Assembly: GCA_934504345.1 (NCBI GenBank)
Contig: CAKSVR010000007.1
Coordinates: 12,512 to 76,511 of the forward strand
Reading direction: 5' to 3'
DNA: 64,000 nt
Source: an uncultured Agathobaculum sp.
GTDB lineage: Bacteria > Bacillota > Clostridia > Oscillospirales > Butyricicoccaceae
Part shown: piece by piece, positions 7,562 through 16,352 of the stretch
Numbering within the stretch: position 1 is the first letter of the stretch
How the letters are laid out: every line of letters starts with the position of its first letter
Position numbers and translations under genes: made by a program
Notes under the pieces: generated by a model
What the model saw: the letters and a program-made list of their open reading frames with translations, nothing else
The model's database searches: none
Told to the model about the DNA's origin: nothing

Positions 7562-7595
7562 AAAAACCGGCAGGCTGTTGCCTGCCGGTTTTTTT
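7562..7595. terminator. Bidirectional terminator
   Basis: AAAACCGGCAGG / CCTGCCGGTTTT stem with T7, between the convergent kinase and pyrophosphatase genes. Confidence 0.88.
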
Positions 7596-7596
7596 G

Positions 7597-9249
7597 TCAC
7601 ATCATTTCGGCTTCGCGCTCTATCGCGCCCACCAGCGGCGCAACCATCTGCTTTTTGCGGCTGACAACGCCGGGCAGCACGACCGAATGCTCGCCGCAGT
7701 CCATGTGGAATGCGGCCTGCACGAGCTGCTGTGCGCCCTTGCCGACGTACAGGAGCTCGGTCTTTTCCTCGATGATGTTGGTCAGCATCGCGAACTGCAT
7801 GGACAGCCCGCTCGAGGCCAGACAGCTCTCCATGTACTCGAGCATTTTCTCGCGGATGCCGGAAAGCTCGTCCGCGCTCACGCTCGTTATCTGCGAAATG
7901 GCGATCTTCTTTTTCTGCACCTGAAAATACTTGAAATCCATGTGGAACAGCTCGTCCATCGAGCGCTCTCGCAGGCGCGAGCTCGAGCGGAACATCTCGG
8001 TGGCGTACTCCTTGATGTTCAGTCCCGCAATCTTCGCCAGCTCCTCAGCGACCATACGGTCGAGCGGCGTACAGGTCGGCGAACGGAACATCAGTGTGTC
8101 CGACAGGATAGCCGAGCACAGCAGGCCCGCGATCTTCGGCTCGATCTCCACGTTCTGCTCGCGGTACATCTGCGTGATGATGGTCGCGGTGCAGCCGAGC
8201 GGCTGGTTGCGGAAATAGATAGGCCCGCTCGTTTCTACCGAGTCGATGCGGTGGTGGTCGATAATTTCGACAATGTTGGTCGAGCGGATGCCCTCTGCGG
8301 CCTGATCGCGCTCGTTGTGATCGACCAGGATGACAGACGGGCGCTCCAGATCGAGCAGATTACGCTGCGAGAACATACCGATGTATCGGCCCTGTTCATC
8401 CAGCAGCGGATAATAGCGGATGCGCTTTTTGGATACCGTGCGCTTTACGTCATCCACCGTGTCCTCCGGCTCGAACGTGATAAGGCCCTTGCGGCGCATG
8501 ACATGGCGCACCGGCACAGCCTGACTGACGACCTTGACACAGGTATAGGTATCCAGCGGCGTGGCGATGATGGAAACGTTGTTCTCCAGCGCCAGCTTGC
8601 GGATGGTGCGCGACACCTTCGCGCCGAGGCCGATGACCATGCAGCCCGCGTTCATCTCAATGGCGCACAGCTGGCTCTCGTAGCGGTTGCCAAGGATGAC
8701 CATGTCGTTCGGGCCGATGTAGTCCTCCATCACATCCGGGTTTGCGGCGGCAACGACCACACTGCCCTGCTCGAACCGTTTCTCGATCTCACCGGTGACG
8801 AGCGTGCCGTCCAGCACATCCACCAGATTGCGGTAGCTGGTCTTGGCCTCCGCGAGTGCGTTCGCATCCTGATCCTCCATGTAAAAGCGCGCGATGTCGC
8901 TCAAGGTCAGCAGACCCTTCAGGTGGCGGTCCTCATCGACAACGGCAAGCGTCTGGATGTCGTTCTCGTTCATGTAATCCCATGCGCGGCGCAGCGACAT
9001 TTCCGCATCGATGCCCGCCACCTTGCGGTACTGTACGTCGCTCATGTGCGGCTCGAACGACTTGATGTAGCGCGGCGGCTCCACGCCGAAATGCTCCAGC
9101 ACATACTTGGTTTCGGCGTTGATATGACCGGCGCGGCAGGCGATATACTCGCCGCCGGTCAGCCTGCGCTTGAGGTGCGCGTAGCAGATCGCCGAGCAGA
9201 TCGAATCCGTATCCGGGTTGCGGTGTCCGATAACAAAAACCGGCTCCAT
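7597..9249 (-). CDS. ppaC: Manganese-dependent inorganic pyrophosphatase with CBS and DRTGG domains
   Basis: 550 aa from the ATG at 9249 (AAAGGGGAG upstream). DHH-family pyrophosphatase that hydrolyses PPi to phosphate in the cytoplasm. Visible: IGHRNPDTDSICSA at the N-terminus, a first CBS region about 70-125, a DRTGG-type insert, a second CBS region about 250-300, then DHNER, DHHRID and the DHHA2 domain at the C-terminus. Plain Mn-PPases have about 310 aa; the extra length is the regulatory insert, which in studied family members binds AMP/ADP and diadenosine polyphosphates. Monocistronic, with its own promoter. Confidence 0.92.
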   Translation of the reverse strand: MEPVFVIGHRNPDTDSICSAICYAHLKRRLTGGEYIACRAGHINAETKYVLEHFGVEPPRYIKSFEPHMSDVQYRKVAGIDAEMSLRRAWDYMNENDIQTLAVVDEDRHLKGLLTLSDIARFYMEDQDANALAEAKTSYRNLVDVLDGTLVTGEIEKRFEQGSVVVAAANPDVMEDYIGPNDMVILGNRYESQLCAIEMNAGCMVIGLGAKVSRTIRKLALENNVSIIATPLDTYTCVKVVSQAVPVRHVMRRKGLITFEPEDTVDDVKRTVSKKRIRYYPLLDEQGRYIGMFSQRNLLDLERPSVILVDHNERDQAAEGIRSTNIVEIIDHHRIDSVETSGPIYFRNQPLGCTATIITQMYREQNVEIEPKIAGLLCSAILSDTLMFRSPTCTPLDRMVAEELAKIAGLNIKEYATEMFRSSSRLRERSMDELFHMDFKYFQVQKKKIAISQITSVSADELSGIREKMLEYMESCLASSGLSMQFAMLTNIIEEKTELLYVGKGAQQLVQAAFHMDCGEHSVVLPGVVSRKKQMVAPLVGAIEREAEMM

Positions 9250-9337
9250 TCTGAACTCCCCTTTATTTTGATAAGTGACAGTGCGGTTTCCGCCCTGTCC
9301 GAAGCAGGATTGCCGTTGATTCTCCTTTGATTGTTTC

Positions 9338-9366
9338 ATTGTATCATTTGCCGCGCCAAATAGCAA
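9338..9366 (-). promoter_or_regulatory. Promoter of ppaC
   Basis: TTGCTA (9361-9366) -N17- TACAAT (9338-9343), read on the minus strand. Confidence 0.55.
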
Positions 9367-9434
9367 GCTGACCGGCCGATTCTTCACCGAAAAAGCAGCA
9401 AAGGCCGCATCCGGACGGAACGCCGCCGCACGGC

Positions 9435-9464
9435 TTGACGATAGCCTCGTTTTCAGGGTAAAAT
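9435..9464 (+). promoter_or_regulatory. Promoter of the U32-like gene
   Basis: TTGACG-N18-TAAAAT, 22 bp before the start codon. Confidence 0.6.
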
Positions 9465-9486
9465 GATAGAGAAATGAGGTGACACC

Positions 9487-10380
9487 ATGCCGACCGCGTT
9501 CTATCATCTGCCCGGCCTGTTTGAATTTTATGAGCTGTACCGCGTGTTCCTGCCGCTGTTCCGCACACACCGCGAATACTTTTACGACTGGTGCGGCATC
9601 GGCTCGATCTACGGTGCGCCGGGCGACTGCCTCTGGGGAGGCGGCCGTGTCGGGTTCGGCGAAGCCGATGCCCGCGCCGCGCTGGCGCTCGTGCAGGAAT
9701 ACGGCATTTCCGCACGGCTGACGTTCAGCAATTCGCTGCTGCGCGAGGAACACCTGTCCGACCGGAAATGCAATGCGCTCTGCGCCCTGTTCAATGAGGA
9801 CAGCGGCGTGCAGAACGGTGTTATCGTGCATTCCGACCTGCTGCTGAATACGCTTCGGCAGCGGTACCCGAACCTGTATTTCGTGTCCTCCACCACCAAG
9901 GTGCTGACCGACTTCTGCGATTTCCGGCACGAGCTGGACCGCGAGGAATTTCGGTTTGTCGTGCCGGATTTCCGGCTCAACCGGCGGTTTGACGAGCTCG
10001 GCGCGCTCCCGCAGCCGCACAAGGACAAAACCGAATTCCTGTGCAACGAATGCTGCTGGTTCGGCTGCGCCGACCGCAAACGCTGCTACGAAACCGTCAG
10101 CCGCAAGGCGCTCGGCGAGGACTGCGAGCACGCCTGTGCCGCACCCGATGCCGCGCACGGCTACCGCTTCTCCGAAGCGATGAAAAACCCCGGCTTCATC
10201 GGTGTAAACGACATTCGGGACACCTATCTGCCGATGGGCTTTACGCAGTTCAAAATAGAGGGCCGCGGGCTCGGCAGCGCGCTGGTGCTCGAGTTTCTGC
10301 TGCATTATCTGACCAAACCGGAGTATCAGATCAACGTCCGCGAGGAAATCTATCTGGATAATATGCTGGATTTGTTTTAA
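9487..10380 (+). CDS. U32-peptidase-like iron-sulfur protein
   Basis: 297 aa; start at 9487 after GAGGTG. Likely a TIM-barrel protein of the U32/UbiU-UbiV/RlhA type. The cysteine cluster in FLCNECCWFGCADRKRC with later CEHAC could hold a 4Fe-4S cluster, and GFTQFKIEGRGLG near residue 255 is the U32 motif (xxFKIEGR). Members of this group act in tRNA or rRNA hydroxylation and O2-independent ubiquinone synthesis rather than as peptidases. It stands alone with its own promoter; the next gene follows 12 bp downstream. Assignment by motif only; substrate unknown. Confidence 0.5.
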   Translation: MPTAFYHLPGLFEFYELYRVFLPLFRTHREYFYDWCGIGSIYGAPGDCLWGGGRVGFGEADARAALALVQEYGISARLTFSNSLLREEHLSDRKCNALCALFNEDSGVQNGVIVHSDLLLNTLRQRYPNLYFVSSTTKVLTDFCDFRHELDREEFRFVVPDFRLNRRFDELGALPQPHKDKTEFLCNECCWFGCADRKRCYETVSRKALGEDCEHACAAPDAAHGYRFSEAMKNPGFIGVNDIRDTYLPMGFTQFKIEGRGLGSALVLEFLLHYLTKPEYQINVREEIYLDNMLDLF

Positions 10381-10392
10381 GGAGGGATTTAT

Positions 10393-10695
10393 ATGCTGTA
10401 TGATGCAGACTGGTATCCTGTGATTCGCGATGATGTGATCGCCTGCATTACCAAAGAAAAAACATTTCCATGGGCTACGGACAGCTTGGTAAAAACCTAT
10501 AAATGTCTGGTATTCTGGCGCAACGACCTTGTTTATATGTGTGTACAGCAATTTGTGGAGCTTCCCACCAATGAATATCGGTGCTGCCCGGAATATACAA
10601 AGTGCATCGGCACAACGCTTGAAGCGTTTACCAAACTGTCCGAACAGAAATTTATCGACACGGCGTATACTATCTGGTGTACCGGCGCACGGTGA
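10393..10695 (+). CDS. Hypothetical protein (100 aa)
   Basis: Start at 10393 behind a strong AAGGAGGG site, 12 bp after the U32-like gene, so probably cotranscribed. Aromatic and cysteine-rich (five Cys, several Trp/Tyr), no signal or membrane helix. Base composition is clearly more AT-rich than that of its neighbours, suggesting different origin. I do not recognise a family. Confidence 0.6.
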   Translation: MLYDADWYPVIRDDVIACITKEKTFPWATDSLVKTYKCLVFWRNDLVYMCVQQFVELPTNEYRCCPEYTKCIGTTLEAFTKLSEQKFIDTAYTIWCTGAR

Positions 10696-10848
10696 GTTGG
10701 GCTGCAAAGCAGCCTGACAAGGAGCGACAGCGATATGAAACTGCGGCTTGACCTAAGCAGAATCCTGCTTCAGCTCCAAATCAGCGATTATCAATCGAAC
10801 GATCTGATTAGCTAACCGCTCTGCATTCCCGAAAGGAGGCCCGAGCCC

Positions 10849-11064
10849 ATGTCTGACCGCACCTATCTTGCCATCGACCTGAAATCGTTCTACGCCTCCG
10901 TGGAATGTCGCGAGCGCGGGCTCGACCCGCTCGACACGCACCTTGTTGTGGCCGACGAGAGCCGTACCGACAAGACCATCTGCCTTGCGGTAACGCCCTC
11001 GAGCGCAACGGCAAGATTGGCGGACATAACGCATAAACACACGAAACGAGGCATATCTGCATGA
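10849..11064 (+). pseudogene. Truncated Y-family DNA polymerase (UmuC/DinB-like) start
   Basis: AAAGGAGG and an ATG start a typical N-terminus: TYLAIDLKSFYASVECRERG contains the metal-binding Asp and the FYASVE motif, and LVVADESRTDKTICLAV follows. Homology ends at about 11001 (50 codons of more than 400); the rest is out of register and stops at 11062-11064. Family members carry out translesion synthesis and often pair with yolD. The remainder has been lost by a deletion that also brought the YjbR remnant next to it. Confidence 0.7.
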
Positions 11065-11268
11065 ACCGCAGCGAACTTTCGCAATATATTCTGGAAACCT
11101 ATCCGGCAGAAGCCCGGCTTTTTCCCGGCCTACCACATGAACAAAACCAGCTGGATCACCGCCGCACTGGACGGCAGTGTGCCGGATGAAAAAATCAAAA
11201 TGCTGGTGGAGCTGAGTTATCAGGCCACCGCACCCAAACCACGCAGATCGAAAGGAACAAAAGCATGA
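11061..11268 (+). pseudogene. Internally deleted YjbR/MmcQ-like gene
   Basis: The front part (NRSELSQYILETYPAEA) is a MmcQ/YjbR N-terminus. The back part (FFPAYHMNKTSWITAALDGS, then DEKIKMLVELSYQAT) is its C-terminus, in a different frame. The middle of about 60 codons is gone and the junction near 11121 shifts the frame. The old stop still overlaps the acetyltransferase start (11265-11268), showing that the two genes were once translationally coupled. Confidence 0.72.
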
Positions 11269-11858
11269 ATCCCATCGACATCATGAAACGCCCCGAGCCA
11301 TATATAAACGGCCACGAAAACGCGCCGCACGAGGCGCAGGACCGCGCCAAGCAGCTCTGCTGGGAGTACAACCGCACCGCGCCGAACGAACCAGAAAAGC
11401 GCCGCGCCATCCTTGAAAGCCTGCTCGGCACCTGCGACCCGCTGACCTTTATCGAGCCGGATTTCCACTGCGACTACGGCTTCAACATCCACACGCACGG
11501 ACTGGCGTTCTTCAACTACAACTGCGTGATTTTAGACACCTCTCCCGTGCATATCGGCGCGGGCGCCTTTATCGCACCGGGCGTTTGTCTGGCGTGCTCG
11601 GGCCACGCCATTGACCCGGAACAGCGCATGAACGGCATCGGCACCTCCGCGCCCATCACGCTCGAGGACGGCGTATGGATCGGCGCGAACGCCACCGTCA
11701 TCGGCGGCGTGACGATCGGCGCGGGCTCGATCATCGGCGCGGGCAGTACGGTAACGCACGATATTCCCGCCGGAGTCATCGCGGCGGGCTCGCCATGCAG
11801 AGTCATCCGCAAAATCACCGAAAAAGATAAGGTTGACCCATCCAAGCTGGATTTTTGA
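11265..11858 (+). CDS. Sugar O-acetyltransferase (maltose/galactoside acetyltransferase family)
   Basis: 197 aa, full length for the LacA/Maa group. Transfers acetyl from acetyl-CoA to sugars in the cytosol. Visible: N-terminal helical domain, then a left-handed beta-helix of hexapeptide repeats (VHIGAGAFIAPGV, VWIGANATVIGGVTIGAGSIIGAGS) ending in DIPAGVIAAGSPCRVIRKI. The His of the family motif is present in SGHAID. AAAGGAAC precedes the start, which overlaps the broken YjbR gene. Natural substrate unknown. Confidence 0.88.
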   Translation: MNPIDIMKRPEPYINGHENAPHEAQDRAKQLCWEYNRTAPNEPEKRRAILESLLGTCDPLTFIEPDFHCDYGFNIHTHGLAFFNYNCVILDTSPVHIGAGAFIAPGVCLACSGHAIDPEQRMNGIGTSAPITLEDGVWIGANATVIGGVTIGAGSIIGAGSTVTHDIPAGVIAAGSPCRVIRKITEKDKVDPSKLDF

Positions 11859-11869
11859 CCGAAACAAGC

Positions 11870-11907
11870 AGAAAAGAGATACCGCCAGACTGCGGTATCT
11901 CTTTTCT
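11870..11907. terminator. Bidirectional terminator
   Basis: AGAAAAGAGATACCGC / GCGGTATCTCTTTTCT stem between the convergent acetyltransferase and second kinase genes. Confidence 0.88.
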
Positions 11908-11908
11908 G

Positions 11909-14764
11909 TTATCTGCGGATATTCCGCGCGATGGCCTTGACGACTTCATCCACCACCAGCGGCTTGGACACATGGCCGTTCATGTCCGCATCGATAGAGG
12001 CCTGTACGTCCTCCGCGAATGCGTTCGCCGTCAGTGCGATGATGGGTATCTTCTGTCCGTCCGGGCGATCCGCCAGACTGCGGATGGCGGCGGTGGCCTC
12101 GTAGCCGTCCATGTTCGGCATCATCACATCCATCAGGATAACGTCGAACGTGCCCGCCGGCTGTTCCTCGAACAGCTCGACCGCCTGTTTTCCGTCAGCG
12201 GCGCGGGTGACCTTCATCCCGATCTCCTCGAGCTGCACGACCGCGATCTCCGCGTTGAGGTCGTTGTCCTCGGCCAGCAGAACGTGCAGTCCGGCCATAT
12301 CGTGCCAATCGACCGGCGCTTCCTGCCGCTTGGCCGTTTCCTCGCTCACAAGGGTCAGCGGCAGCTCGATGGTGAACGTACTGCCCTTGCCCTTTTCACT
12401 CTGCACCGAGATCGTGCCGCCCATCATATCCACATAGCGCTTGGTGATGGCCATGCCGAGGCCGGTGCCCTTGTACTGCGTGCGCGCACCCGAATGCTCC
12501 TGCGAGAACTCATCGAACATCTGCTTCTGGAACGCCTCGCTCATGCCGATGCCGGTATCCGCAATGACGAACCGCACCGTAACGCGCTTTCCGTCCTCGG
12601 ACACATACCTGTTCGAGGTGAACGTGATGGTGCCGCCGTCCTCCGTAAACTTGACCGCGTTGCCCAGAATGTTGACCAAAATCTCACGGATACGCACGGA
12701 ATCCGCATAAACATACGGGTTGACCGGTTTTTCGCGGTTTACCACGAACTTCAGGTCGCGGCGCGAGAGCAGACCCGCGGTGACATTGAGCGCACCGTCC
12801 ACCACCGACGTAATATCCACGATGACCGGATTGATCTCCACACGGCCGCTCTCGATGCGGCTGATGTCCAGCACATCGTTGATGAGCGTGAGCAGCAGCT
12901 CCGAGCTGTCGCTGATCTTATCCAGACAGTTCTTCACCTGCCCGCTCACATTCTGCCGCAGCGCGATATTCGTAAAGCCGATGATGGCATTCATCGGGGT
13001 GCGGATGTCATGCGACATATGATTGAGGAAAATGGTCTTGGCCGAGTTGGCGTTCTCCGCCTTGAGCAGCGCCGCCTCCAGCTCCTCATGGTTCTTTTGC
13101 AGTTTGCGGTTGAGCTCGTCCGACCGGGCGGCCGCCTCGCGCGCACGAACCTCCGCCGCCTGCGATTTGTGCAGCAGACTGAGGATGATGAGCAGGATAA
13201 CGGTAAACGCCAGCAGCAGCACGCCTGTCACCGCGATGAAATTATCCTTGAAGAAATCCACCAGCGTGACCTTTTGCAGCGTGCTGTCGTACATGGAAAG
13301 CGCACCGCTCAGCATGGTGATCGGGATGGTCTGCAAGGTTTTGTTCAGGATGGACAGCAGCGTGGAGCTGCCGCGCTTTACCGCGAACGAGGTGTTGCCC
13401 GCCCGTGTCAGATACACGCTGTACAGCGCCTTGTCCTCCACATACCGGGTACTCTGCCCGGGCCTGACGACCACGCAGTCGGCTTCGCCGCGGCGCACAG
13501 CCTTCTCCGCATCCTCGAAGCTGTCACAGTCGAGCACTTTCCATTTCGGGTAGTTATAGCTGATATACCACCGCAGGAGCTCATCCTCCCTGGCGATGGC
13601 GACCGTGTTTTCCGCTGTTTCATCGAAATAGTTCTGCGTGGTGACAGCGGTCATATTGATCGTCCACACCGTGTTGGACAGCACAAAGCCGTTCTGCTCC
13701 GCGATATACGGGTTCTGGCTGAAATGGAAGATCATGTCGATGTCGCCGTCCGCGAGTGCCTGTGTCAGCTCCTGCATCGTGGCATATTCGACCGGCTCGA
13801 ACGACAGCGTATGCTCACCCAGACTGTTCTCCGCCAGCGCGATATAATCCGTGATAACGCCTGTCAGCTCGCCGTTTTCCGCTTTCATGCTGACGCCTGC
13901 ATCGTTATCCAGCCAGCCGACACGGATCGCGCCGTGCCCGCTCAGCCATTCCTCCTCCTCCGTCGCCAGCACCGGACTGGATACCGACGAAAGATACCGC
14001 CGATACAGCTCATCCGCATAGAACGGCTTGTCGTTCTCCATTTTCCGCATAGCATTGTCCAGTTCCTCTTTGAGGTCGGGACGGTTTTTATTGATGGCAA
14101 AATAAATGCTGGAGCCGCCCGTCATGGAAATGGCGGACATCCCGAACTCCACCCATGCAGGTGTTTCGGTCGAGATCACGCAGTCGATCTCGTGGTTTGC
14201 GGCCATCTGTTTGCCCTGTTCGAAGCTGTTGACGGCAACATACTGCATATGCAGTCCGTGTGCCTTTTCCCACTCGTAGAACTGTGCAGCCTGCACGCTG
14301 GTCGGCATCAGGCAGACACGCTTGCCGTTCAGCGTTGACAGGTCGGAAGCGGAAATATCCGTATCCCGCAGATTGGCATACAGATAATAGCGCTCCTCGC
14401 CCATCGGCAGCTCGGAGAACAGCATGGATTCGGCGCGTTCATCCGTATAGGAGATGCCCGCCATAATGTCGATCTCGCCGCTCTTCATCATTTCCAGCAG
14501 ATCGGCCCAGCCGCTCTCCACATATTCGTATTTCCAGCCGGTATACGCCGCGACCGCCTGCTCGTATTCGTAACCGTAGCCGCTGCGTTCACCGTTTGCG
14601 CCGGTGATATTGTACGCATCCTCATACCAGCCCGCGCGGACGGTCTTTTCCTCGGTTTCGCCGTCCTGCGCCGCCGCAGCGCGCACCGGCACGAGCGGAA
14701 ACAGCACCGCCAGACACAGCAGCAGACAGCCGAACCGTTTGAGCCTCTCTGCGATGTTGCCCAT
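11909..14764 (-). CDS. Second hybrid sensor kinase with two periplasmic-binding domains
   Basis: 951 aa paralog of the 4717 kinase: same signal peptide, the shared VRAGWYED and GERSGYGYEYEQAVAAYTGW block, two solute-binding type 3 domains, a membrane helix near residue 520, and a coiled coil. HisKA H585 in SHDIRTPMNA, HATPase with NAVKFT and GTGLGMAI, receiver D879 in LMDVMMP. No HPt domain. Its leader has no riboswitch that I can recognise; instead an AT dinucleotide tract touches the predicted -10 region. Ligand-binding regions differ more than the kinase core, suggesting a different ligand. Confidence 0.9.
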   Translation of the reverse strand: MGNIAERLKRFGCLLLCLAVLFPLVPVRAAAAQDGETEEKTVRAGWYEDAYNITGANGERSGYGYEYEQAVAAYTGWKYEYVESGWADLLEMMKSGEIDIMAGISYTDERAESMLFSELPMGEERYYLYANLRDTDISASDLSTLNGKRVCLMPTSVQAAQFYEWEKAHGLHMQYVAVNSFEQGKQMAANHEIDCVISTETPAWVEFGMSAISMTGGSSIYFAINKNRPDLKEELDNAMRKMENDKPFYADELYRRYLSSVSSPVLATEEEEWLSGHGAIRVGWLDNDAGVSMKAENGELTGVITDYIALAENSLGEHTLSFEPVEYATMQELTQALADGDIDMIFHFSQNPYIAEQNGFVLSNTVWTINMTAVTTQNYFDETAENTVAIAREDELLRWYISYNYPKWKVLDCDSFEDAEKAVRRGEADCVVVRPGQSTRYVEDKALYSVYLTRAGNTSFAVKRGSSTLLSILNKTLQTIPITMLSGALSMYDSTLQKVTLVDFFKDNFIAVTGVLLLAFTVILLIILSLLHKSQAAEVRAREAAARSDELNRKLQKNHEELEAALLKAENANSAKTIFLNHMSHDIRTPMNAIIGFTNIALRQNVSGQVKNCLDKISDSSELLLTLINDVLDISRIESGRVEINPVIVDITSVVDGALNVTAGLLSRRDLKFVVNREKPVNPYVYADSVRIREILVNILGNAVKFTEDGGTITFTSNRYVSEDGKRVTVRFVIADTGIGMSEAFQKQMFDEFSQEHSGARTQYKGTGLGMAITKRYVDMMGGTISVQSEKGKGSTFTIELPLTLVSEETAKRQEAPVDWHDMAGLHVLLAEDNDLNAEIAVVQLEEIGMKVTRAADGKQAVELFEEQPAGTFDVILMDVMMPNMDGYEATAAIRSLADRPDGQKIPIIALTANAFAEDVQASIDADMNGHVSKPLVVDEVVKAIARNIRR

Positions 14765-14856
14765 GTTTCATTCCCCCTTGAAGCCCTATCGGCCTCATTC
14801 GAGCCAGCGCGATGCGTTTTTGCAACTTTTTGCACCGGAAAAACCCGAAAATATCC

Positions 14857-14879
14857 CATATATATATATATATATATAT
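14857..14879. repeat. (AT)n dinucleotide tract at a promoter
   Basis: About eleven AT units immediately downstream of, and merging with, the -10 region of the second kinase promoter. Unusual in this GC-rich sequence. Confidence 0.8.
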
Positions 14880-14904
14880 TATACTGTTTTTACCGTTCTG
14901 TCAA
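14876..14904 (-). promoter_or_regulatory. Promoter of the second hybrid kinase
   Basis: TTGACA (14899-14904) is consensus. Depending on spacing the -10 is TATAAT (15 bp), ATAATA (16 bp) or TAATAT (17 bp), all formed by the edge of the AT tract. The exact hexamer is uncertain. Confidence 0.5.
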
Positions 14905-14953
14905 TCATAGGCGCACACTGGGCCGTGCAGAAACGGAAAGCTGTGTACGCCAT

Positions 14954-14991
14954 CCGCAGAATTATCCACAGGTCTGTGCATAATCCTGCGG
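14954..14991. repeat. 38-bp inverted repeat with two DnaA-box-like sites
   Basis: Two 18-bp arms, CCGCAGAATTATCCACAG and the complement of CCGCAGGATTATGCACAG, match at 16 of 18 positions with 2 bp between. Each arm contains TTATNCACA, the DnaA-box consensus, in opposite orientation. A terminator hairpin follows 8 bp later. Confidence 0.6.
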
Positions 14992-14998
14992 ATACAGC

Positions 14999-15030
14999 AA
15001 AACGCCGCAGACCAACGTCTGCGGCGTTTT
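14999..15030. terminator. Orphan terminator hairpin
   Basis: AAAACGCCGCAGA / TCTGCGGCGTTTT. No convincing gene ends here; the stretch 15031-15372 shows no gene, ribosome site or conserved RNA motif that I can support. Confidence 0.7.
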
Positions 15031-15372
15031 CGTGCGGCTGTCCCGGGTACGGCGGAGCCCGAAGGCTGCTCGAGCCATTTTTTCGGACTCTTCTGCCGCC
15101 TCGCACCGGAGAGGGATGCGGCGCGGCCAATGGGCCCGGTTGGGAAAGGTATCCGCTCAAGGCGGATATAAAATACAGGTTGTGATCGCGGATCACTCAT
15201 CTTTTACGGAAGCGTGTGAACGTGTAAGACGAAGTGCGAATGCGCGGTGTGTCGGTCGAACGGACGAAAAATGCGGTTTGGCGCTGTCTGATACGAAGAA
15301 CGGCTCGTTTTTGCTGTTATTGGCAGCAGACATCGGCAAATTTGCATATTTGCATACGTTAGTTGACAGAGG

Positions 15373-15535
15373 AGGTAATACCGCATAATTAGACAAGAGC
15401 GATTTACGAGCAAATTTTGCGTACTGACGAGGCGCGATTTTACGGTAATACTTGATGTATTACCGTGAAATTGCAACGAAGTCAGTGCACAAAATTTCCG
15501 CAAAGCGCCGCAGCGCTAATTGTGCGGTGTTACCT
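15373..15535. mobile_element. 165-bp palindromic MITE, copy 3 (diverged, inverted)
   Basis: Reverse orientation to copy 1. Ends AGGTAATACCGCATAATT and AATTGTGCGGTGTTACCT, with the inner GGTAATACTTGATGTATTACC palindrome. More substitutions than the other copies, so probably older. It lies 91 bp downstream of the stop of the minus-strand gene at 15627. Confidence 0.72.
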
Positions 15536-15626
15536 TAGAATGCAGCGTTATAGTTCATCTGCATCTGAACCGGCTTTCCGCGCCCTCGCGTTCCGCTGCA
15601 CCCGGGGCGGCCGCACAAGGCGGCGC

Positions 15627-16253
15627 TTATGCGGCGAACGCCTCGAAGATCGCCGCAAAGCTGTCGTTTACGTCGAACGGCGCCTCGTATGCGACCTCGG
15701 AGTTGATGAGCCAGCGGTCCAGCTCGGTGCTGACGGCATCGAGCTGCGCGGTCAGCTTTTTCAGCTCGGCGCGGATACGGTTCCGGTCGTAGTGGATGGT
15801 CGTCACGCGCTTTTCATCGCAGCGGTACGCCACCTGATTGCCCTCGGCGTTGAAGCGGTAGCCCACCGCACCGCCCGGGCGCATGGTTTCGCTGCAGCGC
15901 AGGTCTACCATGGTACGCAGCACGCGCGCCACCGCCTGCCGACGGGTGTTCAGGCTGACCTCACTGTCCATATCGATGGGCAGCTGCGCCTTGGCCGTCC
16001 GGATGGCCTGCGACAGCTTTTCCCGCTCGTGCAGCAGGTCGAGCAGGAACGCCGCCACCGCATCGATGCGGTCCGCGTACTCGCTCGGCGCGGCCTCGAC
16101 CGTCACCTCGTTCTCCCGCTCGGGCACGACCCGGCTGTACAGCGTCGTCACCTTTACCTCGGTGATGTTGCGCTTGTCCTCGAGGATGCTTTCCGCTTCA
16201 TCCATCAGCGCTTTCAGCTTGTTCTGGCAGCGGAACGCTTCTTTCAGGTTCAT
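15627..16253 (-). CDS. Hypothetical coiled-coil protein (208 aa)
   Basis: I chose the ATG at 16253, behind AGGAGGG, over an upstream in-frame start. Mostly helical and charged: an N-terminal helix (FRCQNKLKALMDEAESILED), a middle with several Arg/Glu helices, and a C-terminal coil (RAELKKLTAQLDAVSTELDRW). No signal peptide, membrane helix or catalytic motif seen. Resembles proteins found in accessory or prophage regions, but no phage genes surround it. Family not recognised. Confidence 0.7.
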   Translation of the reverse strand: MNLKEAFRCQNKLKALMDEAESILEDKRNITEVKVTTLYSRVVPERENEVTVEAAPSEYADRIDAVAAFLLDLLHEREKLSQAIRTAKAQLPIDMDSEVSLNTRRQAVARVLRTMVDLRCSETMRPGGAVGYRFNAEGNQVAYRCDEKRVTTIHYDRNRIRAELKKLTAQLDAVSTELDRWLINSEVAYEAPFDVNDSFAAIFEAFAA

Positions 16254-16352
16254 GTTTTTCCCTCCTGTTTTGTGATGCTTCTGTTCTCTTTCTGTATCCG
16301 TATTGTACCGCACAAAACAGGATTTGTCATTCAAGCGGCAGTTCAATCCATG

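Noticed and set aside
9250..10707. N-terminal extension of the pyrophosphatase frame to 10707
   Set aside because: The extension runs antisense through the U32-like and 100-aa genes; the true start at 9249 has a ribosome site, its own promoter and the conserved N-terminus.
10735..10815. 26-codon ORF before the polymerase stub
   Set aside because: Has GGAGCG near its start but no homology, and it sits in a decayed stretch; likely chance.
15031..15372. Possible structured RNA between the orphan terminator and MITE copy 3
   Set aside because: Some local stems but no known riboswitch or ncRNA core and no clear promoter-terminator pair.
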